A stretch of 64,000 nt of DNA, from the NCBI GenBank assembly GCA_033391075.1, contig JAWPMV010000001.1, positions 6,572,001 to 6,636,000 on the forward strand, in the 5' to 3' direction. Below the pieces are notes generated by a model. It did not search any database. It was not told the origin of the DNA and saw only the letters and a list, made by a program, of their open reading frames with translations. Positions within the stretch are counted from its first letter, which is position 1. Every line of letters begins with the position of its first letter. Below, piece after piece: positions 7,580-15,982 of this stretch. This DNA is from Bacteroidia bacterium. GTDB taxonomy: Bacteria; Bacteroidota; Bacteroidia; J057. A program made the position numbers and the translations under genes.

Positions 7580-8683
7580 ATGTCCTCTACGAAAACTTCT
7601 CTTGCTCTGGTCTTCGGTGGTCAATCCCCCGAACACGAAGTATCTATACGCTCTGCACGCAATATTTTTGATGCTATTCCAACAGAAAAATACGATGTCG
7701 TATTGATTGGAGTAGATAAAGTGGGAGCCTGGAATCACATTGCAGAAGAAGAACTTCGAAAGGAAGATCTTGATTTAAAGAAAGCGGGCAAGCCTTTGGC
7801 AGTTGTTCCCGGAGCGAAGGAAAAGCAGATTATATACTTATCCACGGAAAATGGCACTTTTCCACAAATAGATGTAGTATTCCCGATTACCCATGGTCCT
7901 TATGGAGAAGATGGAACACTACAAGGTATATTTATGCATTTGGATCTGCCTTTTGTTGGACCTGGTGTACTCGGTTCTTCGGCAGCAATGGATAAGGATG
8001 TCTGCAAAAGACTTTTGAGAGATGCTGACCTGAAAGTAGCCGAATATGTTTGCTTTCAGTATTATGAAAAAGACGCCATTGACTACATCGGGGTGGTCAA
8101 TAAGCTTGGACTCCCGCTCTTCATTAAGCCCGCAAATATGGGGTCCTCTGTAGGTGTAAAAAAAGCTGAAAGTAAAGCTGAGTTTGATGCTGCTATTCAG
8201 GAAGCTTTCCGATATGACCATAAAGTGATTGTTGAAGAAGCGATAGTCGGGAGAGAGCTGGAGTGTGCAGTCATGGGAAATGCAGTAGTGGAAACTTCCC
8301 ATGTGGGAGAGGTTGCTGTTGATCCGGAAGCTGCAGGACTTTATGATTACGAGAGCAAATACATTTCAGCCACTGCGGCAGAAACCCTCATACCCGCACC
8401 CAATATCGATGATCAGACTCTGGCCAAGCTTCTCTTGGTTGCCAAGAATTCCTATCGAGTTGTAGGTTGCGAAGGGATGACCCGTGTCGATATGTTTCTG
8501 ACAGAAGAAGGCCATGTTTACGTAAATGAACTCAATACTCTTCCGGGTTTTACCAGCATCAGTATGTATCCTAAACTTTGGGAACATGCTGGAACTTCCT
8601 ATTCCGATCTGATCGATCACCTTATAGAATTGGCTTTGGAAAGAGGAGAACGAGATAAAAAGCTGGAGAAAAGTCTTTCTTAA
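7580..8683 (+). CDS. ddl: D-alanine--D-alanine ligase
   Basis: A 367-residue ATP-grasp ligase that joins two D-Ala molecules for the peptidoglycan stem peptide. The N-terminal FGGQSPEHEVSIRSA (residues 12-26) is the Ddl signature. HGPYGEDGTLQG near 110 and FVGPGVLGSSAAMDK near 127 are substrate-domain motifs. LPLFIKPANMGSSVGV near 180 is the ATP-grasp loop, and VNELNTLPGFTSISMYP near 318 holds the metal ligands and the C-terminal signature. The 367-residue length fits the longer (VanA-like length) Ddl branch. The ATG follows an AT-rich leader with DnaA-box-like repeats. IS110 copy 1 inserted 20-30 bp downstream of the stop codon, leaving the gene intact. Confidence 0.96.
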   Translation: MSSTKTSLALVFGGQSPEHEVSIRSARNIFDAIPTEKYDVVLIGVDKVGAWNHIAEEELRKEDLDLKKAGKPLAVVPGAKEKQIIYLSTENGTFPQIDVVFPITHGPYGEDGTLQGIFMHLDLPFVGPGVLGSSAAMDKDVCKRLLRDADLKVAEYVCFQYYEKDAIDYIGVVNKLGLPLFIKPANMGSSVGVKKAESKAEFDAAIQEAFRYDHKVIVEEAIVGRELECAVMGNAVVETSHVGEVAVDPEAAGLYDYESKYISATAAETLIPAPNIDDQTLAKLLLVAKNSYRVVGCEGMTRVDMFLTEEGHVYVNELNTLPGFTSISMYPKLWEHAGTSYSDLIDHLIELALERGERDKKLEKSLS

Positions 8684-8710
8684 TATTTTCTCTAAACAAA
8701 GCTGTCATCC

Positions 8711-8915
8711 TATACTTGCCTAAGAGCTAGGGAAGAAAAGAATTCTTAGTTTGTGGTATTTGAATAAGCAGCAAAAGGAGAGGGGATAAATCCGTTAAGT
8801 GTCATTGGTTTAAAAAACCGTCCGGGATGTTGGTTTCCCTCTCCCTCTGATCCAAAACTAGAACAGTACAGTAGGCTAAGAGCCAGAATGTAGGATTGAT
8901 AAGTTCGAATCAGAG
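8711..8915 (+). ncRNA. IS110 bridge RNA (target- and donor-binding loops)
   Basis: The region between the left end and the transposase folds into three parts. A 5' hairpin pairs CTAAGA (8720) with TCTTAG (8744). A target loop is closed by GGAGAGGG (8777) and CCCTCTCC (8837), with an inner GGTTT/AAACC hairpin. Its left guide UGUCAU (8800-8805) equals the target's left half, and its right guide CCGGGAUG (8822-8829) is complementary to CATCCCGG. A donor loop is closed by CTCTGAT (8845) and ATCAGAG (8909), with an inner GGCT/AGCC hairpin. Its guides are ACAGUACA (8863-8870), equal to the right end at 9908, and UGUAGGAU (8889-8896), pairing with ATCCTATA at 8707 with one G-T wobble. This is the two-loop plan known from IS621. 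The exact RNA ends are inferred. Confidence 0.85.
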
Positions 8916-8933
8916 CTGCTCAACTATAGGATT

Positions 8934-9899
8934 ATGGATAATAACGTATATGGAATCGACATTGCCAAAAAAAGCTTTGAAGTAGTCTGTCTTAATGATA
9001 GTGGGAAAAGCTGGGTAAAAAGCTATTCCAATACTGCTTCGGGCCATTGTAAATTTATCGAAGTCCTCTCTCAAGGAGATCTCTGTGTCATGGAAGCAAG
9101 TGGTCCCTATTATTTATCCCTGGCCTTTAGTTTACATCAGCATGGGATTAAACTAAGTGTAGTTAATCCCCTGGTCATTCGCCGCTACAGTCAGATGCAA
9201 TTAAGGCGAACCAAGACCGATCAGCAAGACGCGCGCTTAATTGCTCAATATGGACGGGATCACCGAAGCTTTATTAAGCTCTGGCAGCCTCCAGCGGCTA
9301 TTTTTCTCCGCTTACAGCAGTTTTTGACTAGCATTAACCTATTTCAAAAACAGCTCCAGATGCTTCGTAATCAGCTCGAGGCTATGGATCAAGTTCCTAT
9401 TGTGGATCCTTTGGTGAGAAGTCAGCAGCTTTATCTGATCGAACAGCTACAAGCTTCGATCAAGCGGCTGGAGCAACAGATGCTCAGCCTTAGTAAAGAG
9501 CATTGTTCACAAAGCTATCAGTCGCTTATGAGCATCCCAGGTATAGGACCTAAGACCGCTTGTTTGTTGATCTGTATTACCCATGACTTTAGCCGATTTG
9601 AGTCTGCCAAACAATTGGTCGCTTATTTGGGATTATGTCCTCGTATTTTCACATCGGGTAGCTCAGTAAAGGGAAAGGAGAGGATCGTAAAAATGGGGCA
9701 GGCCTTGGCAAGAAAGTATCTCTATATGGGAGCCTTTTCCGCGATGAAAGTAAATCCTCTTTGTCAATCTATGGTAGAAAACATGAAGCAAAAGGGTAAA
9801 CATCATAAAGTCATTAGAGTTGCGGTTGCTCATAAACTCTTAAGACAGGCTTTTGCTGTAGCTAAAAATAGAACTCAATTTAATCCCAATTTTATTTGA
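8934..9899 (+). CDS. IS110-family transposase (bridge-RNA-guided recombinase)
   Basis: A 321-residue recombinase. The N-terminal RuvC-like DEDD domain starts VYGIDIAKKSFEV (Asp9 as first acidic residue), has VMEASGPYY near residue 57 and RTKTDQQDARLIAQYG near 93-107 with the paired Asp residues. The C-terminal Tnp_20 domain carries LMSIPGIGPKTACLLI near 198 and LVAYLGLCPRIFTSGSSVKGKERI near 225, where the catalytic Ser is expected. It is complete and intact, so the element could be active. It differs from copy 2 at three residues (Leu/Pro in IKLWQ, Leu/Phe in QLEAMD, Ala/Thr in FSAMK). Confidence 0.95.
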   Translation: MDNNVYGIDIAKKSFEVVCLNDSGKSWVKSYSNTASGHCKFIEVLSQGDLCVMEASGPYYLSLAFSLHQHGIKLSVVNPLVIRRYSQMQLRRTKTDQQDARLIAQYGRDHRSFIKLWQPPAAIFLRLQQFLTSINLFQKQLQMLRNQLEAMDQVPIVDPLVRSQQLYLIEQLQASIKRLEQQMLSLSKEHCSQSYQSLMSIPGIGPKTACLLICITHDFSRFESAKQLVAYLGLCPRIFTSGSSVKGKERIVKMGQALARKYLYMGAFSAMKVNPLCQSMVENMKQKGKHHKVIRVAVAHKLLRQAFAVAKNRTQFNPNFI

Positions 9900-9914
9900 C
9901 TTTTACTACAGTAC

Positions 9915-10000
9915 ATCCCGGAATCTATGCAGATATCCGGGACCTCTAGCCAGTACCCATTTGCGAGAGATCCCGGCTCTTGTTTTAAGGCCGGGATGAC
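9915..10000. repeat. Dispersed host repeat, unit A (right part, split by IS110)
   Basis: If the IS is removed, TGTCATCC at 8703 joins CCGG at 9918, giving a repeat of about 93 bp that begins TGTCATCCCGG and ends CCGGGATGAC, an inverted pair of ends. Internal segments GATATCCGGGA, CTCTAGC and GAGATCCCGGCTCTT recur in unit B at 49581. It looks like a REP/MITE-type non-coding element. The right end still offers GTCATCCCGG on the minus strand. Confidence 0.8.
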
Positions 10001-10084
10001 TAGCTTTTAAGAGCTTCTTGTGATCATCTGCATTTAGTCCTCCATTTCGCCTCAGGAATCCCATATTTTTTGTAATTTCACCTT

Positions 10085-10702
10085 ATGGAATATCCTTCGA
10101 AAGCGATAGAAGAAGCTGTTAATGAATTGGCCAGCCTGCCGGGCGTAGGAAGGAAAACGGCATTGAGATTAGCCTTGCACATCCTCAAGCAAACGGAAAA
10201 CGATGCCGAACGCCTCGGAGGTTCAATTATCAACCTTCGCAAAAACATCAAATACTGCGAAAGTTGTCATAATATTTCGGACGATCCTCAATGCAAGATT
10301 TGCAAACATCCTCGTCGCAATAAGCAACTGCTTTGCGTGGTAGAAGATGCCAAGGACGTAATCGCTTTGGAGAGCACACACCAGTTTCAGGGAATTTATC
10401 ATGTCCTTGGAGGCCTGATAAATCCGCTGGCAGGTGTGGGGCCATCTATGTTGAACATAGATTCGCTGGTTTCCCGCATCAATGAAGGGGGAATTGCAGA
10501 AGTCATTCTGGCCTTCAGTGCAAATATTGAAGGAGATACCACCGCTTTTTATATCCAGAAGAAGCTGGCCAAAAGCGGAGTCAAAATTTCCAGTATCGCC
10601 AGAGGTATTCCAGTCGGGACAGATCTTGAATTTACAGACGAAGTTACCCTGGCACGATCTCTCATGAACAGAACCTTGCTCGCCGTACCTGGAGCTGAAT
10701 AG
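10085..10702 (+). CDS. recR: Recombination protein RecR
   Basis: A 205-residue protein of normal RecR length. RecR works with RecO and RecF to load RecA at gaps. The helix-hairpin-helix LASLPGVGRKTALRLALHIL (residues 16-35) binds DNA, the four-Cys zinc motif CESCHNISDDPQCKIC is at about 58-73, and the Toprim domain with LCVVEDAKDVIALE follows at about 83. The Walker-B-like region around FSANIEGDTTAFYI near 140 is typical. It is separated by 2 bp from the glycosyltransferase gene and is probably co-transcribed with it. Confidence 0.96.
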   Translation: MEYPSKAIEEAVNELASLPGVGRKTALRLALHILKQTENDAERLGGSIINLRKNIKYCESCHNISDDPQCKICKHPRRNKQLLCVVEDAKDVIALESTHQFQGIYHVLGGLINPLAGVGPSMLNIDSLVSRINEGGIAEVILAFSANIEGDTTAFYIQKKLAKSGVKISSIARGIPVGTDLEFTDEVTLARSLMNRTLLAVPGAE

Positions 10703-10704
10703 GT

Positions 10705-12681
10705 ATGTCCGATCTCTCTGTCATTATTGTCAATTACAATGTAAAGCACTTTCTCGAACAGTGCCTTCATTCTGTATTGAAAGCCAGTTCAAAGCTTTCA
10801 GTCGAAATTTTTGTCGTAGACAATAATTCAGTTGACGGCAGTCAGCAGATGCTTAAAGAGAAATTTGGCGAGCAGATTATCCTCATTGAGAATACCGATA
10901 ATCCCGGCTTTTCCAAAGCAAATAATCAGGCCATCAAGCAAGCGAAAGGAGAATACATACTTCTCCTCAATCCCGATACTATAGTCGAAGAAGAGACTTT
11001 CCTCAAATGCAAAGACTTCATGGACAGGCATCAGGAAGGGGGAGCATTGGGCGTAAAAATGATTGATGGTCAGGGTAAATTTTTGCCGGAATCAAAAAGA
11101 GCCCTTCCTACTCCCTGGGTTTCTTTCTACAAAATATTTGGCCTTTCCAGCTTTTTCCCCCGCCATAAAAAATTTGCTAAATACCACTTAGGTTATCTGG
11201 ATAAGGATGAAAACCACGAAATCGAAATACTTTCCGGAGCTTTTATGTGGATGCGTAAGTCTGCCCTGGATAAAACTGGTTATCTGGACGAGAGCTTTTT
11301 TATGTATGGAGAGGACATAGATCTTTCCTATCGCTTCATTCTCGAAGGCTATAAAAATTACTATTTCTCGGATACCCAGATCGTTCATTATAAAGGAGAG
11401 AGTACCAAAAAAGGAAGCCTCAATTATGTCAGGGTCTTTTATCAGGCCATGATCATTTTTGCCAAGAAACATTTTGGCGGGAATCAAAAGCGTTTATTCA
11501 TCAGTTCTATTAAAGTAGCGGTTTACCTGCGGGCTTTAATGGCTGTAGTGTACAGGCTTTACCAGCGACTGGCATTTCCCTTGCTTGAGGGGATCATGAT
11601 TTATGGAGCCATGTTTGGGGTTAAATCCTATTGGGAGCATTATGTAAAATTTCTGGAAGGGGGAAAGGATTATTATCCCGAGATTTTTTCCACGCTTTAC
11701 CTGCCGGTTTATACCCTGGTATTTGTGAGTTTCCTCTGGATAGCTGGCGCCTATAAAAAACCATTCAAGATAAAGCCGCTCATCATGGGCCCCTTGTGGG
11801 GATTCATTGCCATCGCTACCGCGACCTATATGTTTTCCGGCATCCTGAATTTTTCCCGGGCTATTGTTGGTCTATCCTCCATTTTTGCTATGCTCATCGC
11901 CATCGCCAATCGGGGCATCATCAATATGCGGGAGAAAGGGAGTTTCTTTTTCACGGAAGGCAAACAAAAACGAGTTTTGATTGCAGGGAAAAAAGGAGGA
12001 ATCGCCCGAGTTTCTTCTCTGATCAAAGGAGAATTGGATTATCCGGTAGAAATCGTGGGAGCAGTTGCGGAAAAATATCAGCCGGATTCAGAAACCGAAT
12101 TGCTCGGCAGCTTTCACCAATTGAAAGAGATCCTGCGATTCTACCAAATCGATGAAGTGATCTTTTGCAATGAAGATATGTCCACCCAACAAATTCTTGA
12201 TCTCATGGCGGAGATACAGGATGCAGATGTGGAGTATAAAATCGTACCACCGAAAGCTGATTATATCGTAGGCCCTCAAGTAATTCTGAACAGTCGTTAT
12301 AGCGAGCAGATTCATTATCGCCTTCAGGATCGGGAAGAGAAATTGAGAAAACGTGTATTTGATTTAGCGGCCAGTAGTCTCCTACTATTGAGCTTTCCGC
12401 TACTCTTCTGGTTATACGAACAGCCAGGCCGAGTCATCCGAAAACTCTGGGATGTCTTTGCGCATAAAAAGCACATCGTAGGATATATACATCCTGAAGA
12501 TTCTGACCTCCCCCGGATCAAACCCGGCCTACTAAATATGCTGGATAGGGTGAAGCCCATTTCTGATACAGGTCCGATGAATACCCATGGTCTGGATAAA
12601 TATTATGCCCAATCCTATAGTTGGGGAATGGACCTTGCTATCCTCTTAAAATCCTGGCGAAAAATAGGAACCTCCCTTTAG
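10705..12681 (+). CDS. GT2 glycosyltransferase fused to a degenerate sugar-phosphate transferase
   Basis: A 658-residue fusion. Residues 1-265 are a family 2 glycosyltransferase: SVIIVNYNVKHFLEQCL, VDNNSVDGS near 45, LLLNPDTIVEEE near 90 and GEDIDLSYR near 205. Three or four membrane segments follow (about 330-420). Residues 430-530 resemble the CoA_binding_3 part of polyprenyl-phosphate sugar transferases (KRVLIAGKKGGIARVSSLI, IDEVIFCNED). The last 100 residues look like a shortened bacterial sugar transferase domain (KRVFDLAASSLLLLSFPLLF, KLWDVFAHKKHIVGY, LPRIKPGLL, YSWGMDLAILLKSWRKIG), but the catalytic middle with its Asp-Glu pair is missing. It probably adds a sugar to a surface glycan at the inner membrane. 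Donor and acceptor unknown. Confidence 0.85.
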   Translation: MSDLSVIIVNYNVKHFLEQCLHSVLKASSKLSVEIFVVDNNSVDGSQQMLKEKFGEQIILIENTDNPGFSKANNQAIKQAKGEYILLLNPDTIVEEETFLKCKDFMDRHQEGGALGVKMIDGQGKFLPESKRALPTPWVSFYKIFGLSSFFPRHKKFAKYHLGYLDKDENHEIEILSGAFMWMRKSALDKTGYLDESFFMYGEDIDLSYRFILEGYKNYYFSDTQIVHYKGESTKKGSLNYVRVFYQAMIIFAKKHFGGNQKRLFISSIKVAVYLRALMAVVYRLYQRLAFPLLEGIMIYGAMFGVKSYWEHYVKFLEGGKDYYPEIFSTLYLPVYTLVFVSFLWIAGAYKKPFKIKPLIMGPLWGFIAIATATYMFSGILNFSRAIVGLSSIFAMLIAIANRGIINMREKGSFFFTEGKQKRVLIAGKKGGIARVSSLIKGELDYPVEIVGAVAEKYQPDSETELLGSFHQLKEILRFYQIDEVIFCNEDMSTQQILDLMAEIQDADVEYKIVPPKADYIVGPQVILNSRYSEQIHYRLQDREEKLRKRVFDLAASSLLLLSFPLLFWLYEQPGRVIRKLWDVFAHKKHIVGYIHPEDSDLPRIKPGLLNMLDRVKPISDTGPMNTHGLDKYYAQSYSWGMDLAILLKSWRKIGTSL

Positions 12682-12764
12682 AGAAGCTTTTTCTACTATA
12701 ATTCTGGCTTTTTACTCTGCAAGCGACATATTATCTTTCCGTATTCTCTTTATTTTTGCAGTCC

Positions 12765-13397
12765 ATGAGTAGATTTTTACCCCCATCCTTTCCATTTCTT
12801 TCGAAAATCCTGCCTCAGTCAATCTTGCTGTGCCTGATCATGCTATCCTTCTTTCCCTTGAGAAGTTTTTCACAGGAAGAGTGTCGCTTGAAAAAAGAAA
12901 GTATCAAGCCCTTGATCGAGCGATTCAATCCTTATTTCTCAAACCATACCTATAAAGCCAGTAAGTATACTGAATTGGCTAGAATGGGTAAATATCGTCT
13001 GCTAGTGGTCAAACAAAGTGGATGCAAGAGGCATCATATCAATTTTAATCTGTTGCTGGATTCAGATGTAGTAATGGATGAGCCTGATTTTTGGATTGCA
13101 GAAGCTAAATCAATGCTCCATAAGGTTTTTCATAAGGACCCGAATTACAAACGACTGGGACCAGAATTCGATCGCTTATTTGAGGAGAAATTTAAGATGT
13201 ATGGCCTGGGGCGGAAGTTCAATTTCCCTATCGGTACCCGAAATTTCATCTGCCAGATCATCAATGATCCGGAAAATGGTGGACAAATCGCCATTGAAAT
13301 GGTCAGTTATATCTTTAAGGAAAGGGTGGATGTAAAAAGAAAAGGCATTTCTCTGAAAGATGATGATGGCTGGAAAGCTGCCGACGGAAATCAATGA
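12765..13397 (+). CDS. Secreted protein of unknown function
   Basis: A 210-residue protein that I start at the ATG giving MSRFLPPSFPF; a TTG nine bases upstream would add three residues and overlaps a TATTTTTG box, so it is less likely. A signal peptide extends to about LRSFSQ. The mature protein begins EECRLKKESIKPLIERF, is rich in charged residues, contains a second Cys in KQSGCKRHH and a third in FICQI, and has no domain I recognise. The exact -7 consensus TATTTTTG sits only 7 bp before the ATG, which could mean a leaderless mRNA or a chance match. Function unknown. Confidence 0.6.
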   Translation: MSRFLPPSFPFLSKILPQSILLCLIMLSFFPLRSFSQEECRLKKESIKPLIERFNPYFSNHTYKASKYTELARMGKYRLLVVKQSGCKRHHINFNLLLDSDVVMDEPDFWIAEAKSMLHKVFHKDPNYKRLGPEFDRLFEEKFKMYGLGRKFNFPIGTRNFICQIINDPENGGQIAIEMVSYIFKERVDVKRKGISLKDDDGWKAADGNQ

Positions 13398-13497
13398 CGC
13401 ACTTGATAATTTATTTTACACAGTAGGTATTTATGGGTAAAGAAACACTAGGAATTGTGTTTTATTTACGAGGGCTTTTGACAATTGTGAGTAGCTT

Positions 13498-15927
13498 ATG
13501 TTAAAAAAGGTAATCCTAGGGGGTGTATTCCTGCTTCTACTGGTATCTGTCAGCCTGGCTCAGGATATATATCTGAGCTTGCAGGATCAGGTGGATTTAG
13601 GATACATAGAGAAAGCAACCGTAATTGGTCTGTCGGAGGGAGGCGAGGAATTATTTGAAAAAGAAAGCGATAAAAAAGGCCGTGTTTATCTTCAGACTTC
13701 CTGGATTGAACATAGCCACAAATTAAAAATCAGCCATCCGGGCTATAAGGATTTAGAGATTGATTTCGAGGAAGTTCAATCTCTCCAATTCCGTATTTAT
13801 CTGGAAAGCAAAACCTTCAATTTCAATGAGATTGTTTTTACGGCCAATAAATACCAGGAAAATAAAGAAGACATTCCCTATCAAATTGATGTAGTAAAAG
13901 CCCAGGATATTCAATTTAACAATCCTCAGACTTCTGCTGACCTTTTAATGCAGAAAGGAAGCGTTTTCGTACAAAAGACTCAAATGGGTGGTGGCAGTCC
14001 CAATCTCAGAGGTTTTGAGGCAAATAAGGTACTGCTGGTTATAGATGGCATTAGGATGAATAATGCGATTTATAGAAGTGGCCATTTGCAGAATGTAATC
14101 ACCATTGATCCCTCTATCATTGACCGGACGGAAATTATGTTTGGGCCTAGTTCGGTCATGTATGGCAGCGATGCCCTGGGAGGAGTCATGCATTTTTATA
14201 CCAAAAATCCAGAATTAAGTAGCGATGGAGAGCCCCTTTTAAAGGCCAATTTTGCCAGTCGCTATGCATCCGCCAATCAGGAAAAATACCTGCATGCCGA
14301 CCTCAGCTATGGTAGACAAAACTGGGGTTCACTCACCAGTATCTCTGCCGTTGATTATGGAGATTTGCGAGTTGGAAATAACAGAAGAGAGGAGTATCCC
14401 AATTTCGGCCAAAGAGATTGGTATGTGGAAAGGATAGGGGGAAGGGACTCTCTGATCAACAATGAAGACCCCAACCTCATGCGAAATACAGGCTTTAGTC
14501 AGCTGGATATTCTGCAAAAATTCTTTTTCCTTCCTTCTACCCGTATCTCTCATACCCTCAATTTCCAGTTTTCGACTTCAACAGATGTACCTCGCTTTGA
14601 TCGACTTATTCAATGGAGAGATGGAGTCCCCAGATTTGCCGAATGGCACTACGGCCCACAGAAAAGATTACTGGCTTCCTATCAGTTGAAGCACACGGCT
14701 AAAAACAAATACTATGATCAATTAAGTTTGATTGCCGGCTATCAGGGTATTGAGGAAAGCAGGATAAACCGAAACTTTCAAAGCGAACTTATAAATAATC
14801 GAATCGAGCAAGTGAAGGTATTCAGCCTGAATCTGGATGCCAATAAGATCGTTCGTCAGGATCATGAACTTGCCTATGGATTGGAGGCTGTGATCAATGA
14901 TGTTGCTTCCACCGCATTTCAGGAAAATATCCTAAGCGCTGAGACCTCTGCCCTGGATACTCGCTATCCGGACGGGGGAAGCATGATGAATACCTTTGCT
15001 GCCTATTTCACCCATCGCTGGGAGTTGAATGATGAACTGACCTTGACAGATGGGATCAGAGCGACAGCTGTTTCACTGAATTCACGATTTGAGGACAGAA
15101 GTTTTTTCCCATTTCCTTTCTCCGAAATAGACAAAAACAGCCAGGCATTGAGTGGCAATCTGGCAGTAGTTTTTCAGCCAGGAGATGGATGGAGAATTTC
15201 TGCTTTAGCCGCTACAGGCTTCAGAGCTCCCAATCTGGATGATGTCGCTAAAGTATTTGATTCACAACCTGGTAATGTAGTCGTTCCCAATCCCAACCTC
15301 AATCCCGAATACAGCTACAATGGAGAGTTAAGCCTCAGCAAAACCTTCGGCGATATACTCAGAATAGAGTTGACAGGCTTCTATACCTGGTACACAAATG
15401 CCATAGTAGTGAGGGATTTCAATTTAAATGGAGAACAATTTGTCCTTTATGAAGATTCACTTAGTCGGGTTCAAGCCAATGTAAATGCAAAAACTGCCTT
15501 CATTGCAGGATTGAATAACAACATCTACCTCGATCTGGGCGAATTTTCTTTCTCCAATAGTCTCACTTTTACTTACGGACAAGAGACCGAGACAGGAGTC
15601 CCTATGGATCATATTCCCCCTTTCTTTGGAAAGACAGAATTCAATTATAAAACCAAAAGATTTCAGGCCTCTTTCTATAGCTTGTATAATGGATGGAAGC
15701 GCCCGGATAGATATAGTCCCCGGGATGAGAATAATTCTGAGTTTGCTACGGAAGATGGTTGGCCTGCATGGATGACCTTAAATCTTAAAGCTTCTTATGC
15801 TTTGAATCCTAAACTGAAGCTTCAATTTGGAATTGAAAATCTTCTGGATACTCACTATCGCCCCTTTTCCTCTCGTATTTCGGCAGCAGGTCGAAATATC
15901 ATCTTGAGTTTAAGGGCAGGTTTATAA
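13498..15927 (+). CDS. TonB-dependent outer-membrane receptor
   Basis: An 809-residue receptor. After a signal peptide (to LVSVSLAQ) comes a carboxypeptidase-D-like beta-sandwich (about 25-105), which is common in Bacteroidota receptors. The plug (about 115-240) has SADLLMQKGSVFVQ, GGGSPNLRGFEANKVLLVID, NNAIYRSG and GPSSVMYGSDALGGVMHF. The rest is a 22-strand barrel with LAATGFRAPNLDDVAKVF and a final LSLRAGL strand. The plug resembles the haem/transferrin receptor class, but no SusD partner or iron gene adjoins it, so the ligand is open. An AATTGTG direct repeat, 30 bp apart, precedes the start. A strong terminator follows. Confidence 0.92.
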   Translation: MLKKVILGGVFLLLLVSVSLAQDIYLSLQDQVDLGYIEKATVIGLSEGGEELFEKESDKKGRVYLQTSWIEHSHKLKISHPGYKDLEIDFEEVQSLQFRIYLESKTFNFNEIVFTANKYQENKEDIPYQIDVVKAQDIQFNNPQTSADLLMQKGSVFVQKTQMGGGSPNLRGFEANKVLLVIDGIRMNNAIYRSGHLQNVITIDPSIIDRTEIMFGPSSVMYGSDALGGVMHFYTKNPELSSDGEPLLKANFASRYASANQEKYLHADLSYGRQNWGSLTSISAVDYGDLRVGNNRREEYPNFGQRDWYVERIGGRDSLINNEDPNLMRNTGFSQLDILQKFFFLPSTRISHTLNFQFSTSTDVPRFDRLIQWRDGVPRFAEWHYGPQKRLLASYQLKHTAKNKYYDQLSLIAGYQGIEESRINRNFQSELINNRIEQVKVFSLNLDANKIVRQDHELAYGLEAVINDVASTAFQENILSAETSALDTRYPDGGSMMNTFAAYFTHRWELNDELTLTDGIRATAVSLNSRFEDRSFFPFPFSEIDKNSQALSGNLAVVFQPGDGWRISALAATGFRAPNLDDVAKVFDSQPGNVVVPNPNLNPEYSYNGELSLSKTFGDILRIELTGFYTWYTNAIVVRDFNLNGEQFVLYEDSLSRVQANVNAKTAFIAGLNNNIYLDLGEFSFSNSLTFTYGQETETGVPMDHIPPFFGKTEFNYKTKRFQASFYSLYNGWKRPDRYSPRDENNSEFATEDGWPAWMTLNLKASYALNPKLKLQFGIENLLDTHYRPFSSRISAAGRNIILSLRAGL

Positions 15928-15930
15928 AAT

Positions 15931-15960
15931 AAAAAGCCGGGACTTGAGTCCCGGCTTTTT
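15931..15960. terminator. Bidirectional intrinsic terminator
   Basis: A perfect stem AAAAAGCCGGGAC / GTCCCGGCTTTTT with a TTGA loop, A-rich on one side and T-rich on the other. It lies between the convergent receptor and M36 protease genes and can end transcription from both. Confidence 0.92.
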
Positions 15961-15982
15961 TATTTAGTATCCATAAAGAAGA

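Larger units (their letters stand above)
8706..9918 (+). mobile_element. IS110-family insertion sequence, copy 1
   Basis: The limits come from comparison with the inverted second copy: identity starts at the TGTCATCC on the left and ends after GTACATCCCGG on the right. CATCC is present at both ends, so the true crossover lies within those five bases and the unit is about 1,208 bp. There are no terminal inverted repeats, as expected for IS110. Order: left end with bridge-RNA region, then transposase, then a short right end of about 19 bp. It interrupts a roughly 90-bp host repeat whose remainder follows directly. At least nine single-base differences separate the two copies, three changing the protein and three in the non-coding part. 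Confidence 0.93.
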
